Source: an uncultured Eggerthellaceae bacterium
GTDB lineage: Bacteria > Actinomycetota > Coriobacteriia > Coriobacteriales > Eggerthellaceae
DNA: 64,000 nt
Assembly: GCA_947566075.1 (NCBI GenBank)
Contig: CANOIM010000009.1
Location: 16,055 to 80,054 of the forward strand
Direction of reading: 5' to 3'
A model generated the notes under the pieces. That model worked only from the letters and a program-made list of their open reading frames with translations. It was not told where the DNA came from and searched no databases. The translations under genes and the position numbers were made by a program. Every line of letters begins with the position of its first letter. Positions within the stretch are counted from its first letter, which is position 1. Shown here one piece after another: positions 7,875-16,107 of this stretch.

Positions 7875-9176
7875 TCAGCCAGCGCTCTGCTCAGAAGGGC
7901 TCTCTTTGGAGGCATGGTCTAATGCCTTCGGCAGATGAGCCATGTAGGCGGGCTTGATGAAGAACGGGATAATGGCGCCCACGGTGCAGATGGGTATGAG
8001 CAAGCTGAACGCTGCAGAAGCCCAGCCCATGAACTCCCACCCAGCCCCAAAGAGCGTTGGCCCTACCGTGGCGCCCATGTTCTGCATGAACTGGAGCATG
8101 GCCATGCTCATGGCAGATGCCATGGCTGAGCCGCCGAGGATCAGCGGAGCCAAGGGGCGGATGGAACCGGTGCAAACGCCAGAGGCCACCGCGCCGAACA
8201 ACACGAACATCCAGATGGAGAGCGCTGCATGGGAAACTTCCACTTCCGGAAAAGCGAACAGCAACGCTACGAGGTACATCCCCATGCCCACGGAGATGAC
8301 AAGGCGCTTCTTCATAGGCTTGAAGCGGTCTGAGATAGCGCCCGCCAAGGGTCCTACCACGATACCAATGGCAGTGAAGATGCTCACCATGTTCGACGAC
8401 TCAACAGGCGTGTATCCCTGGATGATCTCAAGGTAGGTGTTGTAATGGGAGCTGGTGCACCCGGTGCTCACCGTAGAATAGGCCAGCATCACGATGCCCA
8501 GAAGCCAGATGTTCTTGTTCTTCAGGAGCGCCAGACCCTCCCGGAGCGTGCCATCTACGGCGAAGCTGCCCTTTTCGCCGGGTGGATCCCGATAGACGAT
8601 GGCGAACGCGATGAGCGCTATGGTGCAGAACACGCCACAGAAACCGAATACCGCACGCCACCCGGAGGCGGCAGCCAACGTGGGCGCGAGTGAATAGATG
8701 ATGACCATGGCCATGGGGAACCAAGTTGACCAGATACCCAAGGCGATGCCCCGCGTGCGCACGGGGAACCAGATGGTCACACAGGTGGGTGCCGCGACGC
8801 CCACTAATCCCAAACCAATGCCTTCGAGGAGTCGCGTCATCAGCAAGACCTCGAAGGATTTCGCCAGACAACCTCCGAAGGACCCGAGCGCAAGGCATCC
8901 TACCGAGAAGAGGATGACGTTCTTGAGCCCGAAGCGGCGACAGATGAACGCGGCAGGGAATGCCAGGATGATACCGGCTACTCCCATAACGCTCATCTGC
9001 ATCCCGAAGGTAGCCCCATTCAGGCCGAACTCAGGGATGAGCCACGAAGCCAGAGGGGGCGTCTTCATTTGCATCATAGGTGCAGTTATGCTCACAAGGT
9101 ACGTAACAGCAAGGATGGCCCACGCATAGAGGGGCGTCTTCTCCCCGCCGGACGAAGCTTCGACACGGGAACTCAT
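7875..9176 (-). CDS. MFS transporter, second of a tandem paralogous pair
   Basis: A 433-residue twelve-helix MFS protein paralogous to its downstream neighbour, sharing LYAWAILAVTYLVSITAPMM, a TPPLASW motif and, near TM11, AMSMAMLQFMQ. The cytoplasmic C-terminal tail is short and polar. Start ATG 9176 has GAGGTG 4 nt upstream; a TTG at 9197 in the same frame is less likely. It lies 36 bp upstream of the first MFS gene and 40 bp downstream of the SPW-repeat gene on one strand. Having two transporters could reflect separate substrate uptake and product release. Confidence 0.88.
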   Translation of the reverse strand: MSSRVEASSGGEKTPLYAWAILAVTYLVSITAPMMQMKTPPLASWLIPEFGLNGATFGMQMSVMGVAGIILAFPAAFICRRFGLKNVILFSVGCLALGSFGGCLAKSFEVLLMTRLLEGIGLGLVGVAAPTCVTIWFPVRTRGIALGIWSTWFPMAMVIIYSLAPTLAAASGWRAVFGFCGVFCTIALIAFAIVYRDPPGEKGSFAVDGTLREGLALLKNKNIWLLGIVMLAYSTVSTGCTSSHYNTYLEIIQGYTPVESSNMVSIFTAIGIVVGPLAGAISDRFKPMKKRLVISVGMGMYLVALLFAFPEVEVSHAALSIWMFVLFGAVASGVCTGSIRPLAPLILGGSAMASAMSMAMLQFMQNMGATVGPTLFGAGWEFMGWASAAFSLLIPICTVGAIIPFFIKPAYMAHLPKALDHASKESPSEQSAG

Positions 9177-9216
9177 ATCACACCTCACATATCGCAACTC
9201 ATTGCTGGCAGGTGGA

Positions 9217-9819
9217 TTACTTCAAACTCTCCTTGTATTCTCTGTGTCCTTTGATGAGCATCGAAGGCAAAGACTTCACAACGTCGAACGGAAGGGCGCC
9301 AACGAACATCCACAGGTCCTTGGCGTTCAGTTTCACCGGCATGGGCATGCTGCCAAAGGCCTTCGTCTTCATGGCAATGGACTCGCTTCCATCTTTCTTG
9401 TCCTTCATCACATAGATCTTATTGATGACCAAGATCTCATTGTTGTCAAAGCCTGCGAGTCCCACCGTTGACACATTCGGGATGATAGAAGCAAAGAGCG
9501 ACGTGCAGAAGATCAGCAACCCTACGATGATCTCATTCACGATGGCCCCTACTCCTTGCTCAATGAAGATGCCGATGATGCCCTCCACAACAACAGCTAC
9601 ACCGATAATGGCGCAGATGATCAGCAACGCGTCAGGGTTCTTCTTGCCAGCCTCACGCTTGCCGTCCAGAATGCAGAAGAGGATGGCCAGTACAAGGACG
9701 ATCACCCCAGCCACCATATCCACCACCTTATTGGTCAGATCGCCATAACCGACGAACCAGGGAGAGGCCACCAACCAGACTCCCAAGAACAGCTCAACGA
9801 GAGCGATCGTCCTTTTCAT
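9217..9819 (-). CDS. SPW-repeat membrane protein
   Basis: A 200-residue integral membrane protein. The first segment contains LFLGVWLVASPWFVGYG, matching the SPW repeat (a conserved Ser-Pro-Trp in a hydrophobic helix); three further hydrophobic helices follow at roughly residues 27-48, 58-85 and 90-118. The last 75 residues are soluble and basic. ATG 9819 follows AGGAAA; upstream codons in the same frame are non-hydrophobic and lie in a hairpin region. Function of the family is unknown. Its place between the FAD enzyme and the transporters suggests a membrane accessory of the same pathway. Confidence 0.75.
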   Translation of the reverse strand: MKRTIALVELFLGVWLVASPWFVGYGDLTNKVVDMVAGVIVLVLAILFCILDGKREAGKKNPDALLIICAIIGVAVVVEGIIGIFIEQGVGAIVNEIIVGLLIFCTSLFASIIPNVSTVGLAGFDNNEILVINKIYVMKDKKDGSESIAMKTKAFGSMPMPVKLNAKDLWMFVGALPFDVVKSLPSMLIKGHREYKESLK

Positions 9820-9845
9820 GTTTCGATTTCCTTTCGATTCCTCAA

Positions 9846-9895
9846 GGGCTGCGGCCCCTCTACGATGCCCCTTCGGCTGCAGAGGGGCGCAGCCC
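9846..9895. other. Strong intra-operon hairpin between the FAD enzyme and SPW genes
   Basis: GGGCTGCGGCCCCTCT (9846-9861) pairs with AGAGGGGCGCAGCCC (9881-9895), 15 pairs with one bulged base and a 19-nt loop. It follows the FAD-oxidoreductase stop by about 25 bp and lacks a U-tract, so it is more likely an mRNA stability or processing element setting different gene doses than a full terminator. Confidence 0.6.
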
Positions 9896-9920
9896 AACCG
9901 ATCAAAACGCAACTTTGCCG

Positions 9921-11513
9921 CTACTTCACTTCCGCCAAGCAGACCTCATCGAAATCCATGTCGAAGTCTTCGAACACGGCCTGGATGCCTGCCCGTGAAC
10001 CACAGGAGACAGCGCTCCCATTCGGGAAGCTGGGGCCGATGCCATAGAAGTCCTTCAGGGGGAAGCGATTGTTCGAAACCTCTGCGAACGGGCGATTGCC
10101 CAAGAACTGTGAGATTTGAGCACCGATATGGTTGAAATTCCCATGGTAGTCAGCATGATTGAAGTCACGCTCGAAGTTGAGCGGGCTCATGCATTTGTAG
10201 CCGATGACCTTGTCCGGCGTGATGTTCGTCGTGCGCGAGCACCAAGATTCGATGATCTGCTGCGCATACTCATCGCGGATCTCATCCCAGCGTTCCGGGC
10301 CACCCTCCACGAAATACGGGGCGTACTGATACAGATAGATGGAAGACTTGCCTTCAGGTGCCTTCGAGGTGTCGAAGTTGTGCCAATTGAGCGTGAGCAT
10401 CGTCTCATGGTTGAGCTTGCCCGCACGGTACCCCTGGAACGTGTCGCGCATGCCTTCGATGCTGTCGTTCTCGAATTCCACCACTGCGCTGCCGTTGGCC
10501 TCTTCGCAGATGTAATGGGGGATGCCGTCCACCGCAAGGTCAACCTTGAACGCCTGGAACTGCTGGTCGCGGAGGACTTCCAGGTTATGGTAGTACTCCT
10601 CGCCCATGTCGTAGCCGCACATCATCTCTTCATCCAGCTGGCGAATGCCCAGAGAAGAGATGACAGCCTTGGAAGTGAAGATCTCTTCGCCATCAGCCAG
10701 CCGCACGCCCGTAGCACGCTCACCGTCATTGAGGATGTTGACGACCCTTGCATTCGTGCGAACCGTGCCGCCGAAATCCTTGACTGCCCGCTCGAGCGCC
10801 TTGCTGAGCTCCCCAGAGCCACCCACCGGATAGCTGATGCCCACTGTGTGCAGCGAAGGAACCTCCAGCACCACGTTGATGCCCGAGCCATCAGAGTGCG
10901 GATCGTTCATGTTCTCAGAGCCATAGCGGTCGATGGCGTTGATCACATGGGGATCCTCGAACCACTCCAGAGCCAGATCATGAGCGCTCACGTAGAGCGT
11001 GCGCACCAACTCACGGCCTTCGGGAGTGCCTGAAAGGCCTTGCACCAGAGCGCCGAAGGGCGGTGCGGGCATGCTCGTACCTGCTGCAAGCATCCCGCCC
11101 AAAGAGCCTGCCCACTCCAAGAACTCACGGTAGGCATTAGCATCATGCTCCGAGAACTTGCGGATGCTCTCAACCGTCTTCTCAACATCCCGATAGAACG
11201 TGAGACCCCGGTTGTCAGGGAAGACCACGGTGAGAACCTGTGGGGCATCGATGTATTCCAAGCCCTGCTTGGAGAAGAGGCCTAGTTCGTCATTGGTCAT
11301 CGTGGGGCTGAGACGGGCGACTACATGGCAACAGGCAGCCAGGTCAGACTTGAACCCCGGGGCCGCGTAATCATCCACAGTCACAACACCACCACCGGTG
11401 TAGCTCTTTTCCTCTAAAACGATGACGCTCTGACCCGCTTTCGCAAGATACGCAGCGGCTGTCAAGCCATTGTGCCCACCCCCAGCAATGATGAAATCGT
11501 ATGTCTCGGCCAT
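9921..11513 (-). CDS. FAD-dependent oxidoreductase of the phytoene-desaturase-like family
   Basis: A 530-residue flavoprotein. The N-terminal Rossmann loop DFIIAGGGHNGLTAAAYLAKAG (residues about 6-27) ends in the acidic VIVLEEK strand, and a C-terminal segment SCGSRAGIQAVF lies where FAD-binding helices occur in this family. It resembles the NAD(P)/FAD proteins annotated as pyridine nucleotide-disulphide oxidoreductase domain 2 or carotene desaturase-like. ATG 11513 has GGGAG upstream; the longer ORF to 11549 lacks one. It is the first gene of the leftward operon, so it might dehydrogenate or reduce the pathway's organic intermediate or supply electrons. No membrane segments. Substrate unknown. 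Confidence 0.82.
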   Translation of the reverse strand: MAETYDFIIAGGGHNGLTAAAYLAKAGQSVIVLEEKSYTGGGVVTVDDYAAPGFKSDLAACCHVVARLSPTMTNDELGLFSKQGLEYIDAPQVLTVVFPDNRGLTFYRDVEKTVESIRKFSEHDANAYREFLEWAGSLGGMLAAGTSMPAPPFGALVQGLSGTPEGRELVRTLYVSAHDLALEWFEDPHVINAIDRYGSENMNDPHSDGSGINVVLEVPSLHTVGISYPVGGSGELSKALERAVKDFGGTVRTNARVVNILNDGERATGVRLADGEEIFTSKAVISSLGIRQLDEEMMCGYDMGEEYYHNLEVLRDQQFQAFKVDLAVDGIPHYICEEANGSAVVEFENDSIEGMRDTFQGYRAGKLNHETMLTLNWHNFDTSKAPEGKSSIYLYQYAPYFVEGGPERWDEIRDEYAQQIIESWCSRTTNITPDKVIGYKCMSPLNFERDFNHADYHGNFNHIGAQISQFLGNRPFAEVSNNRFPLKDFYGIGPSFPNGSAVSCGSRAGIQAVFEDFDMDFDEVCLAEVK

Positions 11514-11580
11514 GAACAGCTCCCTTCCAATCGTTTGCCGATACTGCAAATGACTCTACGGAGAGAGATGGGTGCCGTCA

Positions 11581-11622
11581 TCACCAACCATTGGTGACCT
11601 TTTGGGTTATGGGCATCACCAA
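11581..11622. promoter_or_regulatory. Candidate operator for the MalT-like regulator
   Basis: TCACCAA-CCA-TTGGTGA is a perfect 17-bp dyad (11581-11597); a third half-site TCACCAA occurs at 11616-11622. The dyad lies 23 bp upstream of TAGAGT (11558-11553), a candidate -10 for the leftward operon, where an activator contacting RNA polymerase would bind. It sits in the 262-bp gap between the divergent regulator and operon. Rest of the gap: regulator promoter at 11708-11736. Confidence 0.55.
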
Positions 11623-11707
11623 GCAAGATGCGCTGGCCATGCCAGCCTGCAAGATCTGCAGCATTTTCCCTAGAAGAACAACTCGGAATGAGCTTGAAAA
11701 TAATCGC

Positions 11708-11736
11708 TTACATTCTCTCGAAGATTGTTCTATATT
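11708..11736 (+). promoter_or_regulatory. Promoter of the MalT-like regulator
   Basis: TTACAT (11708-11713), a 17-bp spacer and TATATT (11731-11736) form a reasonable sigma-70 promoter. The expected transcription start, about 11743, leaves the GTG at 11776 as the first in-frame start of the regulator and excludes the TTG at 11725. Confidence 0.55.
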
Positions 11737-11775
11737 GAACCGATTCCTGTCATCTTTCTAGAGGGGGACGAAAGC

Positions 11776-14553
11776 GTGACAAAGCAACATGAGCTACCGG
11801 GATATGATGATCTTTTCTTCTCGGTCATCGATCCTCCGGCACCGCTTAGCAATACCGTACACCGAGACCGCCTCATCCTGCTTTTGGATGAAGGCGCTGA
11901 TCGAACCTTGACCCTCGTCATCGCTCCTGCAGGATTCGGCAAGACCACTCTCGTATCTGATTGGGTCAGCCATTACTCTCGAATGAACGCGCACTGGCCT
12001 GTTAGCTGGCTGAGACTGCGTAGCCAAGACAGTGTGCTTCATGTCTTACGGAGCTTCATCAGAGCGTTTCAGACCATGGAGATCCCCGTCAGCGGAATGG
12101 AGGAGGTCGAAGATACCTCATCCGCCTTCGACGGAGATCCCATTTCAGGAGCCGATCGGCTCCTTGCCTGTGCATCCCACTCGAACACACCGTTCACCAT
12201 TGTTCTTGACGACTACAATTATGTTGAAGACGAGCGCGTTCATGCCCTCGTAGAGCACTTCGTCATGCAAGCTCCCCCTGCCATGCATCTTATTCTCACC
12301 AGCAGGACGATGCCGCCCTTCCCGCTTTCGAAGCTTCGTTCTCGCAACCAGCTGCTCGAACTGAGCACTGAGACCATCGGGTTCACCCCCTCGGAAGCGG
12401 GGGATTACTTCTCTCGCTCCTTGAATATCCAGCTACCCGAAAGTACGATCGCCTCGCTTCAGAACAAGACAGAAGGTTGGATCGCGGGGCTGCAGATAGT
12501 AGGCCTCTCTTTGCGCAGCGGCAAGCAATTGACGAGCGTTCTCGCGAGCCTCTCGGGCGAGAACTATCGTATCTTCGATTATTTCTCTGAGGAGGTGATT
12601 GATGATCTGCCCACTGAGCTTCGAAGCTTCTTGATCAAGACATCTCTCATGGATAGCCTCAATCCTGATCTCTGTGACTTTCTATTGGGCATAGACGATA
12701 GCCGTAACATCATCTCGATCCTTGAGCAGCAGTGTCTCTTCCTGACGCCGCTCGACGATGTGCGCTATTGGTTCCGCTACCACCAGCTCTTCGGAGATTT
12801 CTTGCGCACTAAACTCGAACGCGACCATAGCGAGGACATCCCTTACTTGCATCGCATGGCATCGGCATGGTTGCTTGAGCACGGATTCCTTGAGCAAGCA
12901 ATACCCCACCTGTTGGCATCGAAAGAGTACGATGCAACCGCCCGGGCCCTGGAGGAGAGTTATGCGGGCAGGTCAGTCCTCAACTTCAACGTAAGCCTCG
13001 TCCAAAGATGGGTAAACGAGTTGCCCTATGAGACCATGCTGCACCATCCGAAGCTCATCGAATTCGTCATGCTCCTCAAGCTGGTGCAAGGAAATGCGAA
13101 GGAACTGGAAAGCTATATCTTCGAGTTCAGCGACACCATTGACGAAGCCCTTGACACAGGCGTCTTCCGATCGACGGATACCCCTCTGCGAGAGACCTTG
13201 GGGATGATCAAGGCCATCGTCTCCTGCGTGCAGGGGCGCTACGAAGAGGCTATCGCTTACTACGAGCGCCAAGGAGGTGCCATCGTCACTGGGAGCGAAT
13301 GCGTTCAGGGGATGCTGTATCACTTCCTTCACTATGCCTATTTTGCGCAAGGTGATCACAAGAATGCTGAGAACATGCTCAAGAGGGCCATTCGCCGTGC
13401 CGATGAGGAGAATCTCGTCCAAGAGCATCTCTCCTCCCTCAGCCTGTTGGGCCAGCTGTACCGCAACCAAGGGAACCTGGACCACGCCGCTTCGCTCTAT
13501 GAGCATGCGTTGACCTATGCACGCGCCCGCAACGCCGATCCTTACATCATGCAGCTCATCGACGTTTGTCTGGGGGATATCTATCAGCAGCGTCTTCAAC
13601 TGGCCGAAGCGGACAGGCATTTGGCTGAAGCCAAGGCCTCCTTCGCGGTGCGGATCCTCGATCCCGCGCGCTATGACCTGAGGGAGTGGAACTTCATCCC
13701 CTCAGCCATGCTGACCCTGACCAGGAACTTCATCTTGCACGAGGATTGGCCCAATGCAGAGAGATGCATAGCCCATGCCTCTGCCCTCTTTGAGGATTGC
13801 TACCCTGTTCCCTTCTTGAACGCGCGTCTGAACGCCATGCGGGCGAGGATCTGGATGGCCTCGAACAACAAGGTTGAACTGGAGGCCTGGATAGGTGAAG
13901 CCCACGACCGGCTCACCGCAGGGGAGGCACCGTCCTTCGTTGAGCTCGTGACGCTTGCCCATACCTACTGCCATATCGGGAAGCCCCGCGAAGCTCTTTC
14001 TGTCCTTGACGAGGTCCAACGCACGACACCTGTCCTCTTTCTGAAGTATTACGACACGGAACGGCATATCGTGAAAGCGGTCGCCTTGGCCCAAAGCGGC
14101 AACCGGGTATCAGCGCGCGTGCCCCTCATCACCGCTGCTGAGCAAGCAAAAGACGAAGGGCGCCTTGAGGTCTTCACCGGCTTCCCCTACCTTCTTCGCT
14201 CTCTCCTACAGGATGCCATCGATGACCTTACGAGCAATCCGCACCGGAAAAAGACTGCTTCTACCATCGCCTTCCTGCGAAAGATCATGGCAACCTATGC
14301 CGATGCGGACAATCGTGAGGCTAGCAGGATAGGGGAACAGCAGCCTTCGTATACGTCCCTCGTCCCGTTGCGGCCACGGGAAGAAGAGATCTTGAGGTTG
14401 CTGGCTGAAGGCAAGCGGGCCAAACAAATATCAGCAGAGTTGTTCATCTCGCTCAACACCACACAAACCCACATCAAGAGCATCTATAGCAAGCTGGATG
14501 TCCATACTCGCGAAGAGGCCATCAGCAAAGCCTTCGCTCTGGGAATCCTATGA
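11776..14553 (+). CDS. MalT-like ATP-dependent LuxR-family transcriptional regulator
   Basis: A 925-residue STAND-type activator. An N-terminal NTPase has a Walker A loop APAGFGKTTLVSDW and a Walker-B-like IVLDDYNYV; a long helical region with TPR-like units follows (for example HKNAENMLKRAIRRADEEN and a repeat with GQLYRNQGNLDHA); the C-terminus is a LuxR/FixJ helix-turn-helix, LRPREEEILRLLAEGKRAKQ to HIKSIYSKLDVHTREEA. In MalT an inducer bound to the sensor region and ATP drive oligomerisation on DNA. GTG 11776 has GAGGGGG upstream and lies after the likely transcription start. It is divergent from the molybdoenzyme operon, its probable target. A repeat copy begins directly after the stop. 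Confidence 0.92.
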   Translation: MTKQHELPGYDDLFFSVIDPPAPLSNTVHRDRLILLLDEGADRTLTLVIAPAGFGKTTLVSDWVSHYSRMNAHWPVSWLRLRSQDSVLHVLRSFIRAFQTMEIPVSGMEEVEDTSSAFDGDPISGADRLLACASHSNTPFTIVLDDYNYVEDERVHALVEHFVMQAPPAMHLILTSRTMPPFPLSKLRSRNQLLELSTETIGFTPSEAGDYFSRSLNIQLPESTIASLQNKTEGWIAGLQIVGLSLRSGKQLTSVLASLSGENYRIFDYFSEEVIDDLPTELRSFLIKTSLMDSLNPDLCDFLLGIDDSRNIISILEQQCLFLTPLDDVRYWFRYHQLFGDFLRTKLERDHSEDIPYLHRMASAWLLEHGFLEQAIPHLLASKEYDATARALEESYAGRSVLNFNVSLVQRWVNELPYETMLHHPKLIEFVMLLKLVQGNAKELESYIFEFSDTIDEALDTGVFRSTDTPLRETLGMIKAIVSCVQGRYEEAIAYYERQGGAIVTGSECVQGMLYHFLHYAYFAQGDHKNAENMLKRAIRRADEENLVQEHLSSLSLLGQLYRNQGNLDHAASLYEHALTYARARNADPYIMQLIDVCLGDIYQQRLQLAEADRHLAEAKASFAVRILDPARYDLREWNFIPSAMLTLTRNFILHEDWPNAERCIAHASALFEDCYPVPFLNARLNAMRARIWMASNNKVELEAWIGEAHDRLTAGEAPSFVELVTLAHTYCHIGKPREALSVLDEVQRTTPVLFLKYYDTERHIVKAVALAQSGNRVSARVPLITAAEQAKDEGRLEVFTGFPYLLRSLLQDAIDDLTSNPHRKKTASTIAFLRKIMATYADADNREASRIGEQQPSYTSLVPLRPREEEILRLLAEGKRAKQISAELFISLNTTQTHIKSIYSKLDVHTREEAISKAFALGIL

Positions 14554-14554
14554 C

Positions 14555-14580
14555 GGACAACGGGGACGGTACAATAAGCC
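14555..14580. repeat. REP-like repeat, diverged single copy 2
   Basis: GGACAACGGGGACGGTACAATAAGCC begins one base after the regulator's stop codon. It matches the family core through GGACAACGGGGACG and then diverges. Only one arm is present. Confidence 0.7.
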
Positions 14581-14610
14581 TCACCATTCGCGATCAAGGA
14601 GGAACGCATC

Positions 14611-15090
14611 ATGGCGAACACGAACGAAGTCCCCGTTGTGGGCATCATCATGGGCTCTGAGTCAGATACGCCCGTCATGGAAGCCTGCATGAAACAGCTG
14701 GAAGAGTTCGGCATTCCCTATGACCTGAAGGTGGCCAGCGCTCATCGCAAACCCGATGTGGTGCACGAATGGGCCGGAAGCGCCCAGGAACGCGGACTGC
14801 GTGTGATCATAGCGGCAGCCGGGAAAGCAGCGCACTTGGGAGGCGTGGTGGCAGCTTTCACACCCCTACCGGTGATAGCGGTGCCCATGAAGACCAGTGA
14901 CTTGGGCGGATTGGATTCCTTGCTCTCCATGGTGCAGATGCCCAGCGGCGTTCCCGTGGCCACGGTGGCTATCAACGGCGCGAAGAACGCGGCTATCTTG
15001 GCCGCTCAGATCATCGGCTGCGGCACGGATGCTGTGGCTCAGCACGCCATGGACCAGGTGATCACGCTCAAGCGCTCTATGGCTGAGTAG
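14611..15090 (+). CDS. purE: N5-carboxyaminoimidazole ribonucleotide mutase PurE
   Basis: PurE (class I) moves the carboxyl group of N5-CAIR to give CAIR in purine synthesis. The 159-residue protein has the family's GIIMGSESD loop, SAHRKPD (catalytic His region), AAAGKAAHLGGVVAAFT and the MPSGVPVATV segment. AAGGAGG lies 8 nt before the ATG. It follows the regulator but is separated by the repeat; no purK is seen beside it. It ends before a strong bidirectional terminator. Confidence 0.96.
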   Translation: MANTNEVPVVGIIMGSESDTPVMEACMKQLEEFGIPYDLKVASAHRKPDVVHEWAGSAQERGLRVIIAAAGKAAHLGGVVAAFTPLPVIAVPMKTSDLGGLDSLLSMVQMPSGVPVATVAINGAKNAAILAAQIIGCGTDAVAQHAMDQVITLKRSMAE

Positions 15091-15120
15091 GCTGAGGCTA
15101 TCAGATAGCCTTGAGGTAAA

Positions 15121-15150
15121 AGAGGGGGCGGACATCAGTCCGCCCCCTCT
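15121..15150. terminator. Bidirectional terminator between purE and the lipoprotein gene
   Basis: Perfect 13-bp stem AGAGGGGGCGGAC / GTCCGCCCCCTCT (15121-15133, 15138-15150), loop ATCA. The leftward transcript continues with UUUUACC, the rightward with UCUUCUC. It lies between two convergent genes. Confidence 0.88.
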
Positions 15151-15177
15151 TCTCATAAGAACCTGGAAAAGGTTCGC

Positions 15178-16062
15178 TTAGATGCCCGGAGTGGCGTAGA
15201 TGCTCACAGAAGCATAGGGCACGATACCAGGGATGGTGATGGTGTACGTGGTAGAGGCCACGTTGTTCTCTTCCTGGGACTCCTCTTCAGCAGGAGGTTC
15301 TGTGTTACCAGCATCCGGAGACTCCACCGGATTGCCCTCTTCATCCAGCGTGCCCGGCACAGCGCCTTCGGTAGCTCCCGTGATAATGGGGGTCATGGAA
15401 GGATCAAGCATGACGCTCATGGCCGTGCCGCCGCAGAGGATATTGCCGTCGGCATCACGCAGGATGGCAACCACATGGGCATCCTTCCGGTTATTCAGAG
15501 ACGCAGTAGCATCAGAGGAATCAACGGGACCCAGGTCAGCGGAGATATCACCGGTGATGGTCATGGTGCCGTTCTCTTCGGTGACCTTATCGTTGGAAAG
15601 CTGGAAGGTGCTGTTCAGCTCTTCAGGGGTCTCCTTGGTGGAGGTCCAGTTGACGTATTCCATCAGCGGCTTCACCTCGAAGCGCGCGATGGGGGTGGTG
15701 GTGTCAGACAGATAAGAGGTGCCCGCGGCCGCAGTGGTGATGCCCGGGTAGACCTCCTGAAGCGTCTCACCGCCGCCGATCAGCATCACGCCATCTTCGC
15801 TATAGCCTTCGATGGTGAAGGTGACGCTGTTGGCCACCCAGCCCTCGTTGGGGTTCTCAACGGTGAAGGCGTAGCTGACCGTCTGATCCGGCAGCACCGT
15901 GTAGCCCACTTCCGTGACCTCCAGGTCTTGGGCGTTCAGCTCTTGGGTGGTCTTCTCCACCGGTGCAGCATCCTCTGCGGATGAGCAGCCGGTCACAGCG
16001 AACATCGCACAGGCCAGCGCGCCCGCAGAGATCACGGCAACGAGCTTCTTTGACAGCTTCAT
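15178..16062 (-). CDS. Secreted lipoprotein of unknown function
   Basis: A 294-residue lipoprotein: basic start MKLSKK, hydrophobic stretch, and lipobox FAVTGC about 25 residues in. The mature part begins with acidic linker and a beta-rich domain (DLEVTEVGYTVLPDQTVSYAFTV ...) resembling FxLyD/DUF5067-type extracellular domains; a Pro/Glu-rich linker precedes a final short beta segment. GGAG lies 8-10 nt before ATG 16062; the longer frame to 16089 lacks one. A TATAAT -10 box (16105-16100) within the end of rpoC probably gives this gene its own promoter. Located 45 bp after rpoC on the same strand. Role unknown. Confidence 0.8.
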   Translation of the reverse strand: MKLSKKLVAVISAGALACAMFAVTGCSSAEDAAPVEKTTQELNAQDLEVTEVGYTVLPDQTVSYAFTVENPNEGWVANSVTFTIEGYSEDGVMLIGGGETLQEVYPGITTAAAGTSYLSDTTTPIARFEVKPLMEYVNWTSTKETPEELNSTFQLSNDKVTEENGTMTITGDISADLGPVDSSDATASLNNRKDAHVVAILRDADGNILCGGTAMSVMLDPSMTPIITGATEGAVPGTLDEEGNPVESPDAGNTEPPAEEESQEENNVASTTYTITIPGIVPYASVSIYATPGI

Positions 16063-16107
16063 GGAAAATGCTCCTTCTCTCATGGTCATCGTGTCCAGGA
16101 TTATACG

